Shown in pieces: positions 13,301 to 23,800 of a DNA stretch of 64,000 bases. The stretch spans positions 5,086,287-5,150,286 of the forward strand of contig OU744448.1 of NCBI GenBank assembly GCA_916610825.1, given 5' to 3'. Source of the stretch: Haliclystus octoradiatus (Eukaryota; Cnidaria; Staurozoa; Stauromedusae; Haliclystidae). Positions within the stretch are counted from its first letter, which is position 1; each line of letters starts with the position of its first letter. Made by a program: the position numbers and the translations under genes. Under the pieces are notes generated by a model. The model was given only the letters and a program-made list of their open reading frames with translations, made no database searches and had not been told where the DNA came from.

Positions 13301-14038
13301 ACATGAAATATAAGCTGTTGGATTTCCTTTTTTCTGTCGAAAATGTGTCAATCATCCTCCATGGCCTGCTGTTTGGACTGCGTATCCGCTGTTCTACGTA
13401 CACATCACCTCAATTTGTGACAAGTGTTTGTCAGGTGTTTGAGCCTACAGAAAAACATTATTTCAGCTACTAAATGTCCTTGTATATCTCATGTTTTTCT
13501 CGGTTAAATGAACTTGTTGCAAGCAGAAAAGTTGTCCCGAAGTTGTAGGCATAGCTGACTTTGGCGTTTGAAACTTTTAATTCCGCGTGAATACAGATAC
13601 GAATTTTTAAAATTTTCAATTGTCCTTTTTCCTATAGTATGCCCTCATGTCATTCTGACTATAGTTCTGAGTTTGGAAAAAGTGACTGATAGCCGATAGG
13701 GTAGATTCAACATTAAATATATCTGCTTTTACGCGTTCAAACTAAGAAATCATTGTCACCATTCTTCATCCTTTAGCTTCAGCTATTCGAGCCTGTGATA
13801 CTGTAACGTTTTTTCGTGTCATGTGCACTTTAATTCTCCTTTAACATATTATTGGATAATTTCTAATTTCACAGCTATTTGCTACCCTGGATCATTCTCA
13901 CCAACTGGATTATCAACGTGTCTTGCATGTAAATTAGATTTCTACCAACCAGATCATGGACAGAAGTCTTGCACTGCATGTCCAAATGGAAAGAAAACTA
14001 TCGAAGTGGGAAGAGCAGCAGTTTCAGATTGTGCTTGA
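1333..14038 (+). CDS. Modular extracellular protein: TSP1-like, sushi, HYR and GCC2/GCC3 domains (5' end missing)
   Basis: Ten exons join without a frame break: 1333-1527, 2749-2952, 3823-4011, 4413-4658, 5582-5824, 6393-6659, 10892-11193, 11815-11938, 12016-12177, 13875-14038 (TGA at 14036). They encode about 698 residues. The first exon opens in phase 1, so upstream exons exist outside the window. Exons 1 and 2 have WxxW plus Cys patterns of thrombospondin type-1-like modules (SWTAWHP; KWSDW). Exon 3 is a sushi/CCP module (GYKLKG, then W and C). Exons 4 and 5 are HYR modules with ITCP / VTCP starts and RATDKAGN / ARDSSNN cores. Exon 6 is a sushi-like module. Exons 7 and 8 encode a Lys-rich, possibly coiled linker. 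Exons 9 and 10 are GCC2/GCC3 ephrin-receptor-like modules (CPVGTF...CxxCPxG). Most modules are single symmetric phase 1-1 exons, the classic shuffling pattern. No transmembrane helix is visible, so it is probably secreted or matrix-associated, resembling SVEP1- or hyalin-type proteins. Orthology is unresolved. Confidence 0.85.
1967..2233. repeat. Fold-back MITE in intron 1 of the sushi/HYR gene
   Basis: Arms of roughly 110 bp pair around an ACATAACATAACAAAC centre. One arm carries GGCGCATCCCCGTAACAT and the other its complement. No coding potential is seen. Confidence 0.7.
2475..2667. repeat. Short TIR element (ATAGACTTACATAG ends)
   Basis: ATAGACTTACATAG at 2475-2488 is exactly inverted at 2654-2667. 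It lies just upstream of the second exon of the sushi/HYR gene. The interior shows only scattered pairing. Confidence 0.55.
7264..8842. mobile_element. Non-autonomous hAT-type DNA transposon, 1.58 kb
   Basis: The element has 12-bp inverted ends, CAGGCCCGGATA at left and TATCCGGGCCTG at right. It is flanked by a perfect 8-bp target duplication TCAAGCAG (7256-7263 and 8843-8850). An 8-bp duplication with CA-start ends is the hAT signature. No transposase frame remains. The left subterminal half has at least five copies of an ACAATTGAC-type motif (near 7290, 7511, 7532, 7599 and 7719), the kind of subterminal repeat hAT transposases bind. It sits in the 4.2-kb intron between exons 6 and 7 of the sushi/HYR gene. 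Confidence 0.88.
9071..10533. mobile_element. TTAA-flanked fold-back element with ~220-bp arms
   Basis: The ends AGTGGGAATAAACCCCC and the inverse are flanked by TTAA on both sides (9067-9070, 10534-10537). The inverted arms extend about 220 bp and include an AAAAAAGGGATTGGATC block and its complement. TTAA flanks suggest a piggyBac-like insertion preference. The middle has no recognisable coding sequence. It shares its intron with the hAT element. Confidence 0.75.
12963..13831. mobile_element. Fold-back element family A, copy 1 (AAAGTGCACATGACACGA ends)
   Basis: The left end AAAGTGCACATGACACGA is inverted at the right end, with arms of several hundred bases around a GTGTCAATCATCCTCC centre. 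A second copy lies at 58441-59272 in importin-9. The right end abuts TTAA. It occupies the last intron of the sushi/HYR gene, ending only 43 bp before the terminal exon. Confidence 0.8.
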
Positions 14039-14795
14039 GACGAAAAATATGTTTTTTAAATTGAAATCTATTAAATTATAAATTTATTGCAATATTGCCT
14101 ATTCTATTCAGACACTGATCCTCGATTTCAAGTCATGGATTCCATAAACGTATGATAATGCCATTGCAGATCTTCATCTGACGATCATGCTTTGCTTAAT
14201 TTTGGTTTTGAAAATTATCATTATTTTTTCTCAAACAACCCTTCTTTATGTGAAATAGTCAATGTTACTTGCCATCTACGCCTTTATACTCATCTCCATC
14301 TGTCAATGAGAGATTGCACATGCCCAGCCTAGGGTGTAGAGTTATTTTAATGGCACTGCATGAGCCAGGATAAATGAATGCTTTGTTATGAGTGTTGTAA
14401 GTCAGCAGTTATTCTTGTAAAGGAGATATAAATTCATAAACTGTTGAAAAAAATACTGCCTTCTCTTTCGAATTTTTAAATTCTTTGAATTCCCTTTTGA
14501 AATATGCTATCCTCTGTGTCATTTGGTGAGAATGGAAAAATTAATGCTTGTAACCATTTTATAAACTGGGTTCCTAACTTAGGCACAGGGGAGGCACTCG
14601 TATGCGTATCTCACAATGTGTATAGTATGCATACTTTATATGATAGTTCTACATGGATTGCATCTTCAAAAATGTTTGTTGATGAATATCCCAAAAATAT
14701 AATTTCTCATTATTTTCAGCAATACTTCAAAGTATGAAACATCCATGCAGGCTGCACATACAGTATAGCGCTAGTTAATTTGAAAGGCTATCCAG
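14039..14795. other. 3' flank and spacer, no gene seen
   Basis: After the stop of the sushi/HYR gene there is AT-rich sequence. A 77-codon open frame at 14504-14737 has no recognisable domain and no splice context. Confidence 0.5.
14070..14075 (+). promoter_or_regulatory. Candidate polyadenylation signal of the sushi/HYR gene
   Basis: An ATTAAA hexamer lies about 32 bases after the stop codon at 14036-14038. It is the nearest plausible polyadenylation signal, but the hexamer is common in AT-rich DNA. Confidence 0.4.
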
Positions 14796-14800
14796 CTTGT

Positions 14801-15170
14801 TGTAACATTAGTGAAGGCACTCCGTTCGTATATACGTTCTCTTGGTTTCTCTGTTGATGATGATGATTTGTTGAGGTATGAATTTTGTTGTGGATGGATC
14901 ATAAATGATGTGTGATCTAGAGATCAAGGGGGCGTGTAACATTAGTGAAGGTACTCCGTTCGTATACACGTTCTCTTGGTTTCTCTGTTGATGATGATGA
15001 TTTGTTGAGGTATGAATTTTGTTGTGGATGGATCATAAATGATGTGTGATCTAGAGATCAATGGGGCGTGTAACATTAGTGAAGGCACTCCGTTCGTATA
15101 TACGTCCTATTGGTCTCTCTGTTGGTGATGATGAGAGTGAAAGGCTCGGTTGAAGGTATTGGTATGGTAT
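14801..15170. repeat. 134-bp tandem repeat at the 5' end of the LTR
   Basis: Unit 1 is 14801-14934, unit 2 is 14935-15068, and unit 3 starts at 15069 and diverges after about 50 bases. Each starts TGTAACATTAGTGAAGG. Units 1 and 2 differ at only a few positions. Confidence 0.9.
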
Positions 15171-15889
15171 GATCGGCTTTGTGTGATATATAATATGTGA
15201 TTTGTTATTGTGATCTAGAGTTATATATAATATGTGATTTATTATTGTGATCTAAAGATCAAGGAGGCGTGTATGTGTTAAATGACGTGTATGAACTGTA
15301 AAGGTGTATCTATGACTGCTGAATTATTTGTTTGGGGCTATTGTGACGTAATGCATTATAAGGAATAGCTGACTTCATGTAATAAGAGTTGTTGTGATAT
15401 GTATGTTAAATTTAAATTATAGTGGAATGGTTAACTGTGACGATGTGATGTAATTATGTTTGTATTTTATGCTGAACTGGATTATATGACGTTTTTGTAT
15501 TAAATTACTATAGTTTCATTAGTTTATTCATATGGTTTATTAGAGCTGTTGTTAACAGAAAGTCATTTCGAATAGAGTAGCGCGTTGACGTCATATATGT
15601 CAACAGCGGAACACAAATGATGATGGTTGAAATTGTTCTTTAGATTGGATATGTTTATTCCGTATCGTTTAAAATTGTTCCTGTCTTAATGACTTTGTAT
15701 TGTATTTTTATGATTTGGACTTTAGCATTGACGTAAGTGGAATATAGTATAAATATAGAGTAATTTGTAAGTTTTAGCAGAGTTTTTGGATTTGCGTCGT
15801 AGTGGTGTTTGCTGATAATAAAGTTACAACTAACGTAAAAGTGTGTCCTGTTTCTGTCTCCTCCCGCATCTGCCGATAACCAACTTACA
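14801..15889 (+). mobile_element. Solo LTR of an LTR retrotransposon
   Basis: The block begins TGTAAC and ends TTACA, and is flanked by a perfect 5-bp target duplication CTTGT (14796-14800 and 15890-15894). A TATA box (TATAAATA, 15748-15755) and an AATAAA signal (15817-15822) near the right end fit U3-R-U5 order, so transcription would be on the plus strand with a short U5. No gag or pol lies next to it, so it is a solo LTR left by recombination. The 5' end is a 134-bp unit present as two near-identical copies and a third divergent one. Confidence 0.9.
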
Positions 15890-15894
15890 CTTGT

Positions 15895-16593
15895 TTACCT
15901 TTCAGTGCTAATATTTGTCCCAAATCAGGCAAACAACAAACAACTACCGTCGGGTGGAGTGGATTGCATCTCACTTTATTATAGTTCACCATAGAAAATA
16001 CAATACAGATAAGTTATTAGAATAAGACGTACAATATATACATATATTACTTGCTTATAGAGCTTATGCTCGTCCATTATTTGAATCAGTATTTTTGACA
16101 AGGAATCCATGGTTGTCTTGCATCATTTCATTAGAAAACATCCAGCGAAGATTCACCAGGAGATTTTATAGATTAAATCCCGGGGATTAAATGATTTAAA
16201 GAAGAGAGTTACGCCCATCGCCCCCACCTTCTGCTAGCAATATTAGAATATAGACGAGCACATGGTCATAGATTCAAATTAACGACTCGGATGATTTGAT
16301 AGTGATATGGGCATAGCCGCATAAATGAGCAATAGAGATTTGTCCTAAATCAACAGGAGCAGGGAGAAATACAGCATAGATAGATACAATACAGCATGAT
16401 TGCACATCAAATTTATATCGCGAAATAGTGCACATTCGAATGATTCATGTCGTGATTTCATTAAATATGGTATACGTAATAAGGAATCTTTTTACAAGTT
16501 GTTGAATTGATTTTTCAAATCTTAAATTTAAATCAATTTGTCAAACTAAAATTCTATATAATGTAGTTCTAGTTCATCGGCAGACTTCGCACA
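15895..16593. other. Intergenic, nothing recognised
   Basis: AT-rich sequence between the solo LTR and the tRNA gene. I see no long open frame, tandem repeat or inverted repeat. Confidence 0.4.
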
Positions 16594-16675
16594 GGTAGCG
16601 TGGCCGAGTGGTCTAAGGCGCTAGATTTAGGCTCTAGTCATTTCGATGGCGTGGGTTCGAATCCCACCGCTGCCA
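16594..16675 (+). tRNA. tRNA-Leu (anticodon UAG)
   Basis: The acceptor stem pairs GGTAGCG with CGCTGCC (one G-U). The D region, a 5-bp anticodon stem CTAGA/TCTAG with loop TTTAGGC (anticodon TAG at 16628-16630), a class-II variable arm and the T arm GTGGGTTCGAATCCCAC are all intact. The B box GGTTCGAATCC is canonical. A T run at 16677-16681 follows directly and would end RNA polymerase III transcription. It has no intron and looks functional. Confidence 0.97.
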
Positions 16676-16830
16676 CTTTTTGCTCAAATTTTGCGTTATG
16701 AATTAATGACCACATTTTAAATGACATAATGTTTTCAGCTAATAGAATGTTTTCATTTTCAGAATTAATTCAGTTTTGTTGATATCTACTTGGAGTGACA
16801 AAATTTCTGAAACAAACTCCGTTCCTTTAA

Positions 16831-17828
16831 AGACCATAAAATGACCAGCAGCCTTTGTATATTTTTGTCTTTGAAATCTGGACCCAGATTTCAATCACTC
16901 GTTTTCATGATACACGGCCCGCCTTTGTGTCTCCTTTGCACACACACGCGATTTTGCAAAACATTTTCGTAAAACGAGCATGGAAGCATTTTGCAAAGTT
17001 ATTTATCAACGAACTGGTTTGGAAAATTACAAGAGCAATAGAGGTGGACGTCGTAAGGGCTTTCGATGCTTGAATAAATGTGTCCCACAAAAATCAATTC
17101 ACTTGCTACTAGCGTCATACGAATTGAGGAAGGATGACAGAGTTGAAAGCTACAACTGAACTCGACTGATTCAAAATTTGATGTTGGTGTAATGGTGTTT
17201 ACTTGATATAAGAATATTAGGGATTGAAAGAACAGGAAGAGATTTGCTAGCATTCAAAATCGAAATTTATAGCCGAAACAGAATGAAATTATAACACCAG
17301 GTGAATTCGATTTTTACTACGGATACTTTGATCATTGACTCAAAATTATATTTGTAAACACGTTACACGTAGGCTTCGTCTAAAAATAGTTAGTTACATA
17401 CCTATGTATGTTTTATATTGCATTGTTTTTCTGCAGTATTTATGCACGTAAATTGTAAAATTTAGAATCATATGAATTTATTTAGTGTTGATTTGAAAGT
17501 ACATTTTATCCAAGTTGTTTTGATTTGCGTCAAACTTCTCAGACAGATAATCGGACTGTGTGACTCCCAGTCCGCTATTTATTTTTGATCCGTATACATT
17601 TGTTGGATATCTATAGCCATAAACTTTGCGTTTCGACAAGTAAGAATTGAGATTTATCAAAAAACGAAATTGATAAACCAGACTATTTTCTGTCTTGTCT
17701 TTCCGTAGCAACAGCCACGAGGACAATCCTCTGACGTGAGCGCTGACGTCACTTTCCCGAGGATTAGCCTCGTTTCTTGTAATCAAAACAACAAAACAAA
17801 GCAAAGGCTGCTGGTCATTCGAAACTCT
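16831..17828. repeat. TTAA-flanked inverted-repeat element, about 1 kb
   Basis: An ATGACCAGCAGCCTTTG block near 16840 is inverted near 17802, with TTAA just outside on both sides (16827-16830, 17829-17832). The open frames inside, including a 108-codon one on the minus strand, have no family resemblance. Confidence 0.5.
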
Positions 17829-17840
17829 TTAAGGCTGAGA

Positions 17841-18420
17841 CTATTTGACAGGCAGCCTACCATTTAGCGCTGTGGCTATTTGACAGGCAGTCCAATACGC
17901 ATGCGCAGAAGTGGATACGTCATACTTTATTGATTCAAGTGATTGATAAACTGCCTGTCAAATAGCGCTGGGATTTATTTGACAGGCAGTTTCGAAAGAA
18001 TAATTATTACACTGCCTACCATTTAGGAAGCGGAACTATTTGACAGGCAGTCTTGGCTCAAAGTAATAAAATGTATATTTTGTTTATTTTGACTGAAAAA
18101 TTACTAGATTGGTTGCCCATCCAGGAAGCTGGTGGACAATCTGAAGGACAGTCTATTAGACTATTGGATAGTTGGTAAAATATTGTTGCTCTGCAAAAAT
18201 TTTGGCAAAGGAATTATCACTCTTAGATTGCCTGCCATTTAACCAACGGGGCTGTTTGACAGACACCATTTGCAGTATTTGTTTATAATCATAGAGGTAT
18301 TATTAAATTGCATGAAAGGCAGCCATACATTTTGTTTCATTAATCCTGATCTGTGGCCATGTCAGAAGATTAGGTAGATTGTCTCTCATTTATAATATAG
18401 GACTATTTGACAGGCATCAC
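17841..18420. repeat. Cluster of CTATTTGACAGGCAG hairpin modules
   Basis: CTATTTGACAGGCAG or its complement recurs at 17841, 17876, 17951 (inverted), 17976, 18036 and near 18404. Related CTGCCTACCATTTAG half-sites face it, making roughly 37-40-bp hairpin units at 17854-17890, 17951-17990, 18012-18050 and 18230-18266. A further half-site, CTGCCTACCAAATAG, lies near 20515. Confidence 0.75.
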
Positions 18421-20869
18421 ACATTTTTGTAGGATCATTTGACGACAAGTATTTGATTAGAAATTTAAATTTACTATGAAATGCAGCTACATCTGATGAT
18501 CGGAGTTGTGCATCGTCAACATTAGCCATTCAACGGTGGCCATTCACAACAGGGTATCGAAAAATGTTATACAATATAAATATGAACAAAGAAAGTAGTT
18601 GACAAGTGTAAATAAAAAATGAATTGATATAAATCAAGCTGCATGATTACGATTGTATGTACATTGTGTTTGCAGACAATCACAATTATTTCAGAGATTA
18701 CAGGCATATCTTGTAGAAGTTCCACATTCTACATTTATAAATAACATAATTATATCTATCATCAATCGGATGACACTAATTGATGTCATCCAATGCTCCG
18801 ACTTGTTCAAGTAGAATCTGTCTTTCAATAAGAACATACAATTATGTGAGACGTCGGAAATTCACTAAAAAAAAACAATTGACAGGTTAAACAATAGCCA
18901 CAACAAGAGTTTCAAATGTTGGTGATGTATAATTACTTCAAATATATCAGGTTGATAGGCTTAGAGGGAAAATATGTGTGACTGTCGATCGATAATGTGT
19001 GATATTAATTAGGCCTCCTTATGAAAGTTCAAAACTTTTGACATATGGTAGATTTAGATTCTGTGATTACTTAGAACGACACCGAGTCATTTTGTTAGGC
19101 AAGAGATTTTCTTACTTGCAGTCAAGCAAGTAACCAATAACCATGCGTAAGAGTGTTTTACATCACATAATCGTTGTCTCGTCGTGACTGCAGGTCATCC
19201 TGGTGAACTCTATTCCACTGGCACTTGTTAGCTAATTTCTGCGTTCTTCATTTTAACATAGATGATGTTGGCAGTCCTTTTACTTTATTTCATGACTGAC
19301 TACTGGATTTGAACGGTTGAACCATTAACAAACTTAACACTCATTCTTTCTTGTTATTAGTCACATTGATCATTACTATATCGAACATTTGATGATACTT
19401 TATTTTGTGAAATCATTTCGTATATCTTCTGTACTTCTTGCAATTCAAATTCAACATATTTGCAGAGAATTGTATAGGCAATAAGCAATGTTCCAAAGAA
19501 TTGCAGTAAAATCACAAACTTAACTGCAAAAAGAAAACAATTTTGATCAATTTAGCATGCATGTATGTATGTTCATGTGAAGTAAAATTGGTTGAGTGGT
19601 TTTATCATATGTCAGCCCTCAGAAATAGTACCACATACATTAACAAAGGCAACTTCCTTTCAACTCTTATAGCCTACACATTCAATTTGACAGCCTAGCT
19701 GCCTATGGTAATTTCACTAGGCGGTAAGTAATTGTAAATTTTGTGAAGTATTGTATAGGCTAGTCAAAGTAAATGTTGAGAGATTGGTCAGTCCTTGTAG
19801 AGTAGGCTAGCTAGTGAATTCGGTGACGCGTAACGGACTAACGGTTAATCTTTCAGTATCTTCAAGTCTCATTGTAAAATTTTTGCTACATAAGTTTGAG
19901 ACTGAGAGCAATTAAAACACAGCAAACATGCATTTACCTGAGTATGATTTTACTGGATACCTGTAAAAATGAGATATAAATGATATCATGAAAGGAAAAG
20001 GTGCATTTTTAGCAAAATCGTCTAAAAAACATTTATCTTGACATGTTAGAGGACGTTCTATGTAAAATCCAAACGATCGACTTCGTCTAGAGCATATAGG
20101 ATAAAGATTTCAGTTACAGTAGTGGGTTAAATACTTACTGCTATAATAATAGTGTGCAAGATCAATTGATGGCTTATAGGAACCAGAAACAGCCTGAACC
20201 AACTAGGAACATCAGAAATTCTTCCAAGAGTTAGAGATACGCCTTCGACTTTCTTGAGCCCATTCGCACGAATCACAATAACCAACCAAATTGACAAGTT
20301 TTAGAGCAACACAGATTACATAACTACAAACTATTAGATTGAAATAAACTTGAACGAAAAGGCATCCAAGGTGACTGACTGTCTGATAAGTTTGATATCA
20401 GCCACGATTCATAGTTTGAAACCGTCGACAAAGACAACTCTGATTTGATTTGAATTTAGCGCAAAGGTGAGATTGCCATCCTGCGCACGCGCAAACAAAT
20501 CATAATGGCTGCAACTGCCTACCAAATAGTCACTGCGTTCCTTTAAAAGCCGCAGGCCCGTTACATAAATCACGCATGCGTTGCATGCTGTTTGGCAAAA
20601 TAAATGTTTGAGCCTTGCGAATTACAGGGCTGAATGGAGTTGGCCAAATCTAATTTGTGTTTTCTATGAATTCTGCGACGGTATGCTGAATTCGTTAAAC
20701 TTATTTTTAGCATAGATCAATTAATTCATAAGCAAATAAAAAGCATCAAAGAATGGATATATATGTATGATCATTGATTCATTGATGACCTAGCTCAGGA
20801 AGCAACTTTATTTATCAGCAAACAGGCCGAAACAAGTATCAATGTACTAGTTTGGAAAAATCAGCTGCC
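18421..20869. other. Non-coding stretch upstream of the Nudix gene
   Basis: No open frame of note on either strand. A locally CG-richer patch at about 20455-20600 could be promoter sequence for the Nudix gene or the end of a repeat, since it contains a CTGCCT half-site like those at 17.8-18.4 kb. Confidence 0.35.
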
Positions 20870-23800
20870 ATGCATCAATTATCTCAAGCTGAATGGTCTG
20901 AAAAGATGCTGCAACTGCGCTTTGAAATGAGCCCTGGATTTCTTGGAGGTAGGCACCTAAGCGGAAATACTAGCTAGGTAGACGCTGGGTAGGCCCTTGT
21001 ACCTTGTATATTGAATGTACAATAACAAACCCAACAGGGTTGTGTAGCTGTTCAAAGTTGGATGATTGCAGGCAGGGCTAGTAGACCTACCAACCTCATG
21101 TAAAACCGTCTGACTCTGCCATGTACCTATAACCTACAAACATTATGTACAATGGTTAGGCTACATAAGTGATCATGTGATGGTTGTGTAACAATATCGA
21201 ATAGCCTATGCCCCATACTGGAATCCTTGTTCTGCGTGGCGGACATATCAGCAGCGCAAAATAGTCTCTTCTCAACCACAGCCGCACATTTTGATAAAAT
21301 CGTGACATAAATATTGAGTTTTTCTTGCTTTTTGTGTTATCATCCGCGCAAAATTTCTCTTGGGAACAATGCAGAGATAATCAAATGAAAACTCACAGAT
21401 AAACTAATACGATAGTTGTAATTTTAAAAGTCAACCAAAGCTTTACGACGTGTTTTTGCCATTATTAGCTTTTTCTCCACATTGAATTTGACTTCTGAAT
21501 TTTAACCCTAGCCTCGTTTTCACGATGATCATCTGCGGTGAAATTTTCCGTAGAATGACAATAAATGCGTAATCTTTTTCATTAGATTTTCATCCGCCCC
21601 GCGAAATACAAGAATTCCAGTCTGGCCTATGCCTACTAATAAAACATCATAAATTAAATCAGTTGTAGGGCATTTTCCATTGCAGAGATTTCATCAGTTT
21701 AAGATTGACAAAAAAGTGATTGGTATTGTTCCTGATAATGTATATGATGAGCTGATCAAATACAAAGGTGTTTTCGAGAAAGTGGATATTACCAATGTTA
21801 CCTTTTGTAATCATATCACTTCACCGGAAGATAAAACATTTGGAATTACAACTGTTGTGAAAGATCTCAAGCAGCAAGAAAAGTTTGAATGTTTGAAAGG
21901 CTGGCGAAATGAGGTACAGTTTCAAACCTGTTGACATCAGAGCCATCTATTTACAAGAGTTGGGACACTGATGCCATTTATGTTTTTTGGCCTGGACCCG
22001 AGCACGTTTTCAACAGCAGTGCGCATGTGCAAGAGAATGTTGTGTTTTTTTCAGCCATTTTGGAACTCTGTGGAATGGTTTGCGATTGTTTAACAAGAGT
22101 AATATAACCATTTATGAGTTGTCTTTCTCCATATTTTTTTGCTGGACTCTCAAAATTAGAATAAAAATTTACTTCAATGTATACTATGTTATCGATCTCA
22201 TCAGCATGTTGCTCAAGAGTAAATCAGATCAATGCTATTGGAATTGCTAAATGGACAAGGAGTTTGTAGAGTAAAAAGAGTATCTCTTACGCTCTTACGC
22301 TTATTCTTTGCAGTCAAAGACAACTTTTTCTAATTCTTGTCCCCAGTTGGAATAGTAAACAATACTTTTATTTCGATTACTATTGTGCCTATTAACACAA
22401 CAATTAATAATTTAATAGCCTATGTTTGTTTTCACTGATAAAAGTTGTATTTTAAAGAACAAGAACCCTGGTGCCGAAAGTACGAAGATGGCGTCCAAAA
22501 ATCATGTGAATGGCATCTGTCCAATAGGAGACGATAGCGGCACATGAAAGTGTGTCCCAACTCTTGTAAATAGATGGCTCTGGTTGACATAACGTTCACC
22601 TCTATACAGCAACCACATCTATGGTGACCACTCTAGCTGCACTATCAACACCAAAACCATGAAATGCCATCAAAGTGTTATGAAAACATCATGATAATGT
22701 AAAAAGGTGAAAACCACAAATTTTGAAAACATCCATATTCACGATATTAAAATGTGAAAACGCAATGAAATTTCACAATTTTTTCATCGTTTTGGTGTCA
22801 GTAGTGCTGCAATGTCTAAAATAGTTATGTTTTCTATCAAATCAACCCTGTCTATAAGAGACACCTGCTATATATTAAAGATCAATTTCTGTACTGCTCA
22901 TAGCTGGTTGTTATATTGTTAATTGTTGTTGCTATATGGCGAAATGATGTAATTTCAGCTTTAATCAAGAACGAATTAGAGTACCATCAGTATACCGAGA
23001 AAGGTTTCGCTGTACGCGGTATTGTCTAGAACTAAATGGATGATGTCACAAACCTTTCGTAGAATAGGGGGTGGGTCAACAAATTCTAAAGAGGCCAAAA
23101 TACTAGGCTGGCATAATAAATACGGTAGTTGTTCCTGAATAATAGTTGTTATATTAAGATATTGGCATTAAACTTTGTAAGAAGCTAATTAACTTAATAC
23201 CTAATCTGGCGCATTGTTTGATTTATTGTTAATATTTATCAATCTGAGATTCTTTCTGCTTTTGAATTTGTAGGAATTCTCAATATCAGCTGAATTTGGA
23301 GAACCTCCTTTGTTTACCCTAGAAAGAAGTGCTTGCCGTAAGCTACACAATTTTCAAAACTTTTGATTGTGTTGTATGTAATGATTTTATGCATTTTGTA
23401 GTACACTCTTCCTATTCTTTTACTTTTAAAGATCTATTTGGTTTTGCTCAATATGGTGCCCATCTCAATGGCTATGTTAGAAATAATGACGGCAATATAT
23501 TAATGTGGATTGGTAAAAGAAGTGATAGCAAATCCACTTGGCCAGGTTGCCTTGACAACATGGTAAACTTTCCTTTGAAAAAGTGCACTAGTTCATGAAC
23601 TTCAATTTTTTTATTTTATGATCATTTTATGAAGTTCATGTTTTCATTAACCTTTCAAAATTATTTCATATATGTAGGCTATAATTTATAAGCAGGTCTT
23701 GAATGTGAAATTACCAACATTTCAGGAACACCTTGCAAACACTTTTTTTTGTAGGGGCTATATCGCCTTTGTCGGCTTTGGAGATTGACTATGACTAGCC

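Noticed and set aside
14801-15889. Full retroelement with coding region
   Set aside because: No gag or pol similarity nearby and no second LTR; target duplications directly flank the single LTR.
17478-17804. 108-codon minus-strand open frame
   Set aside because: Lies in an inverted-repeat element, has no domain resemblance or splice context.
17841-18420. CRISPR-like array
   Set aside because: Repeats are in both orientations with irregular spacing and form hairpins; the genome is clearly eukaryotic.
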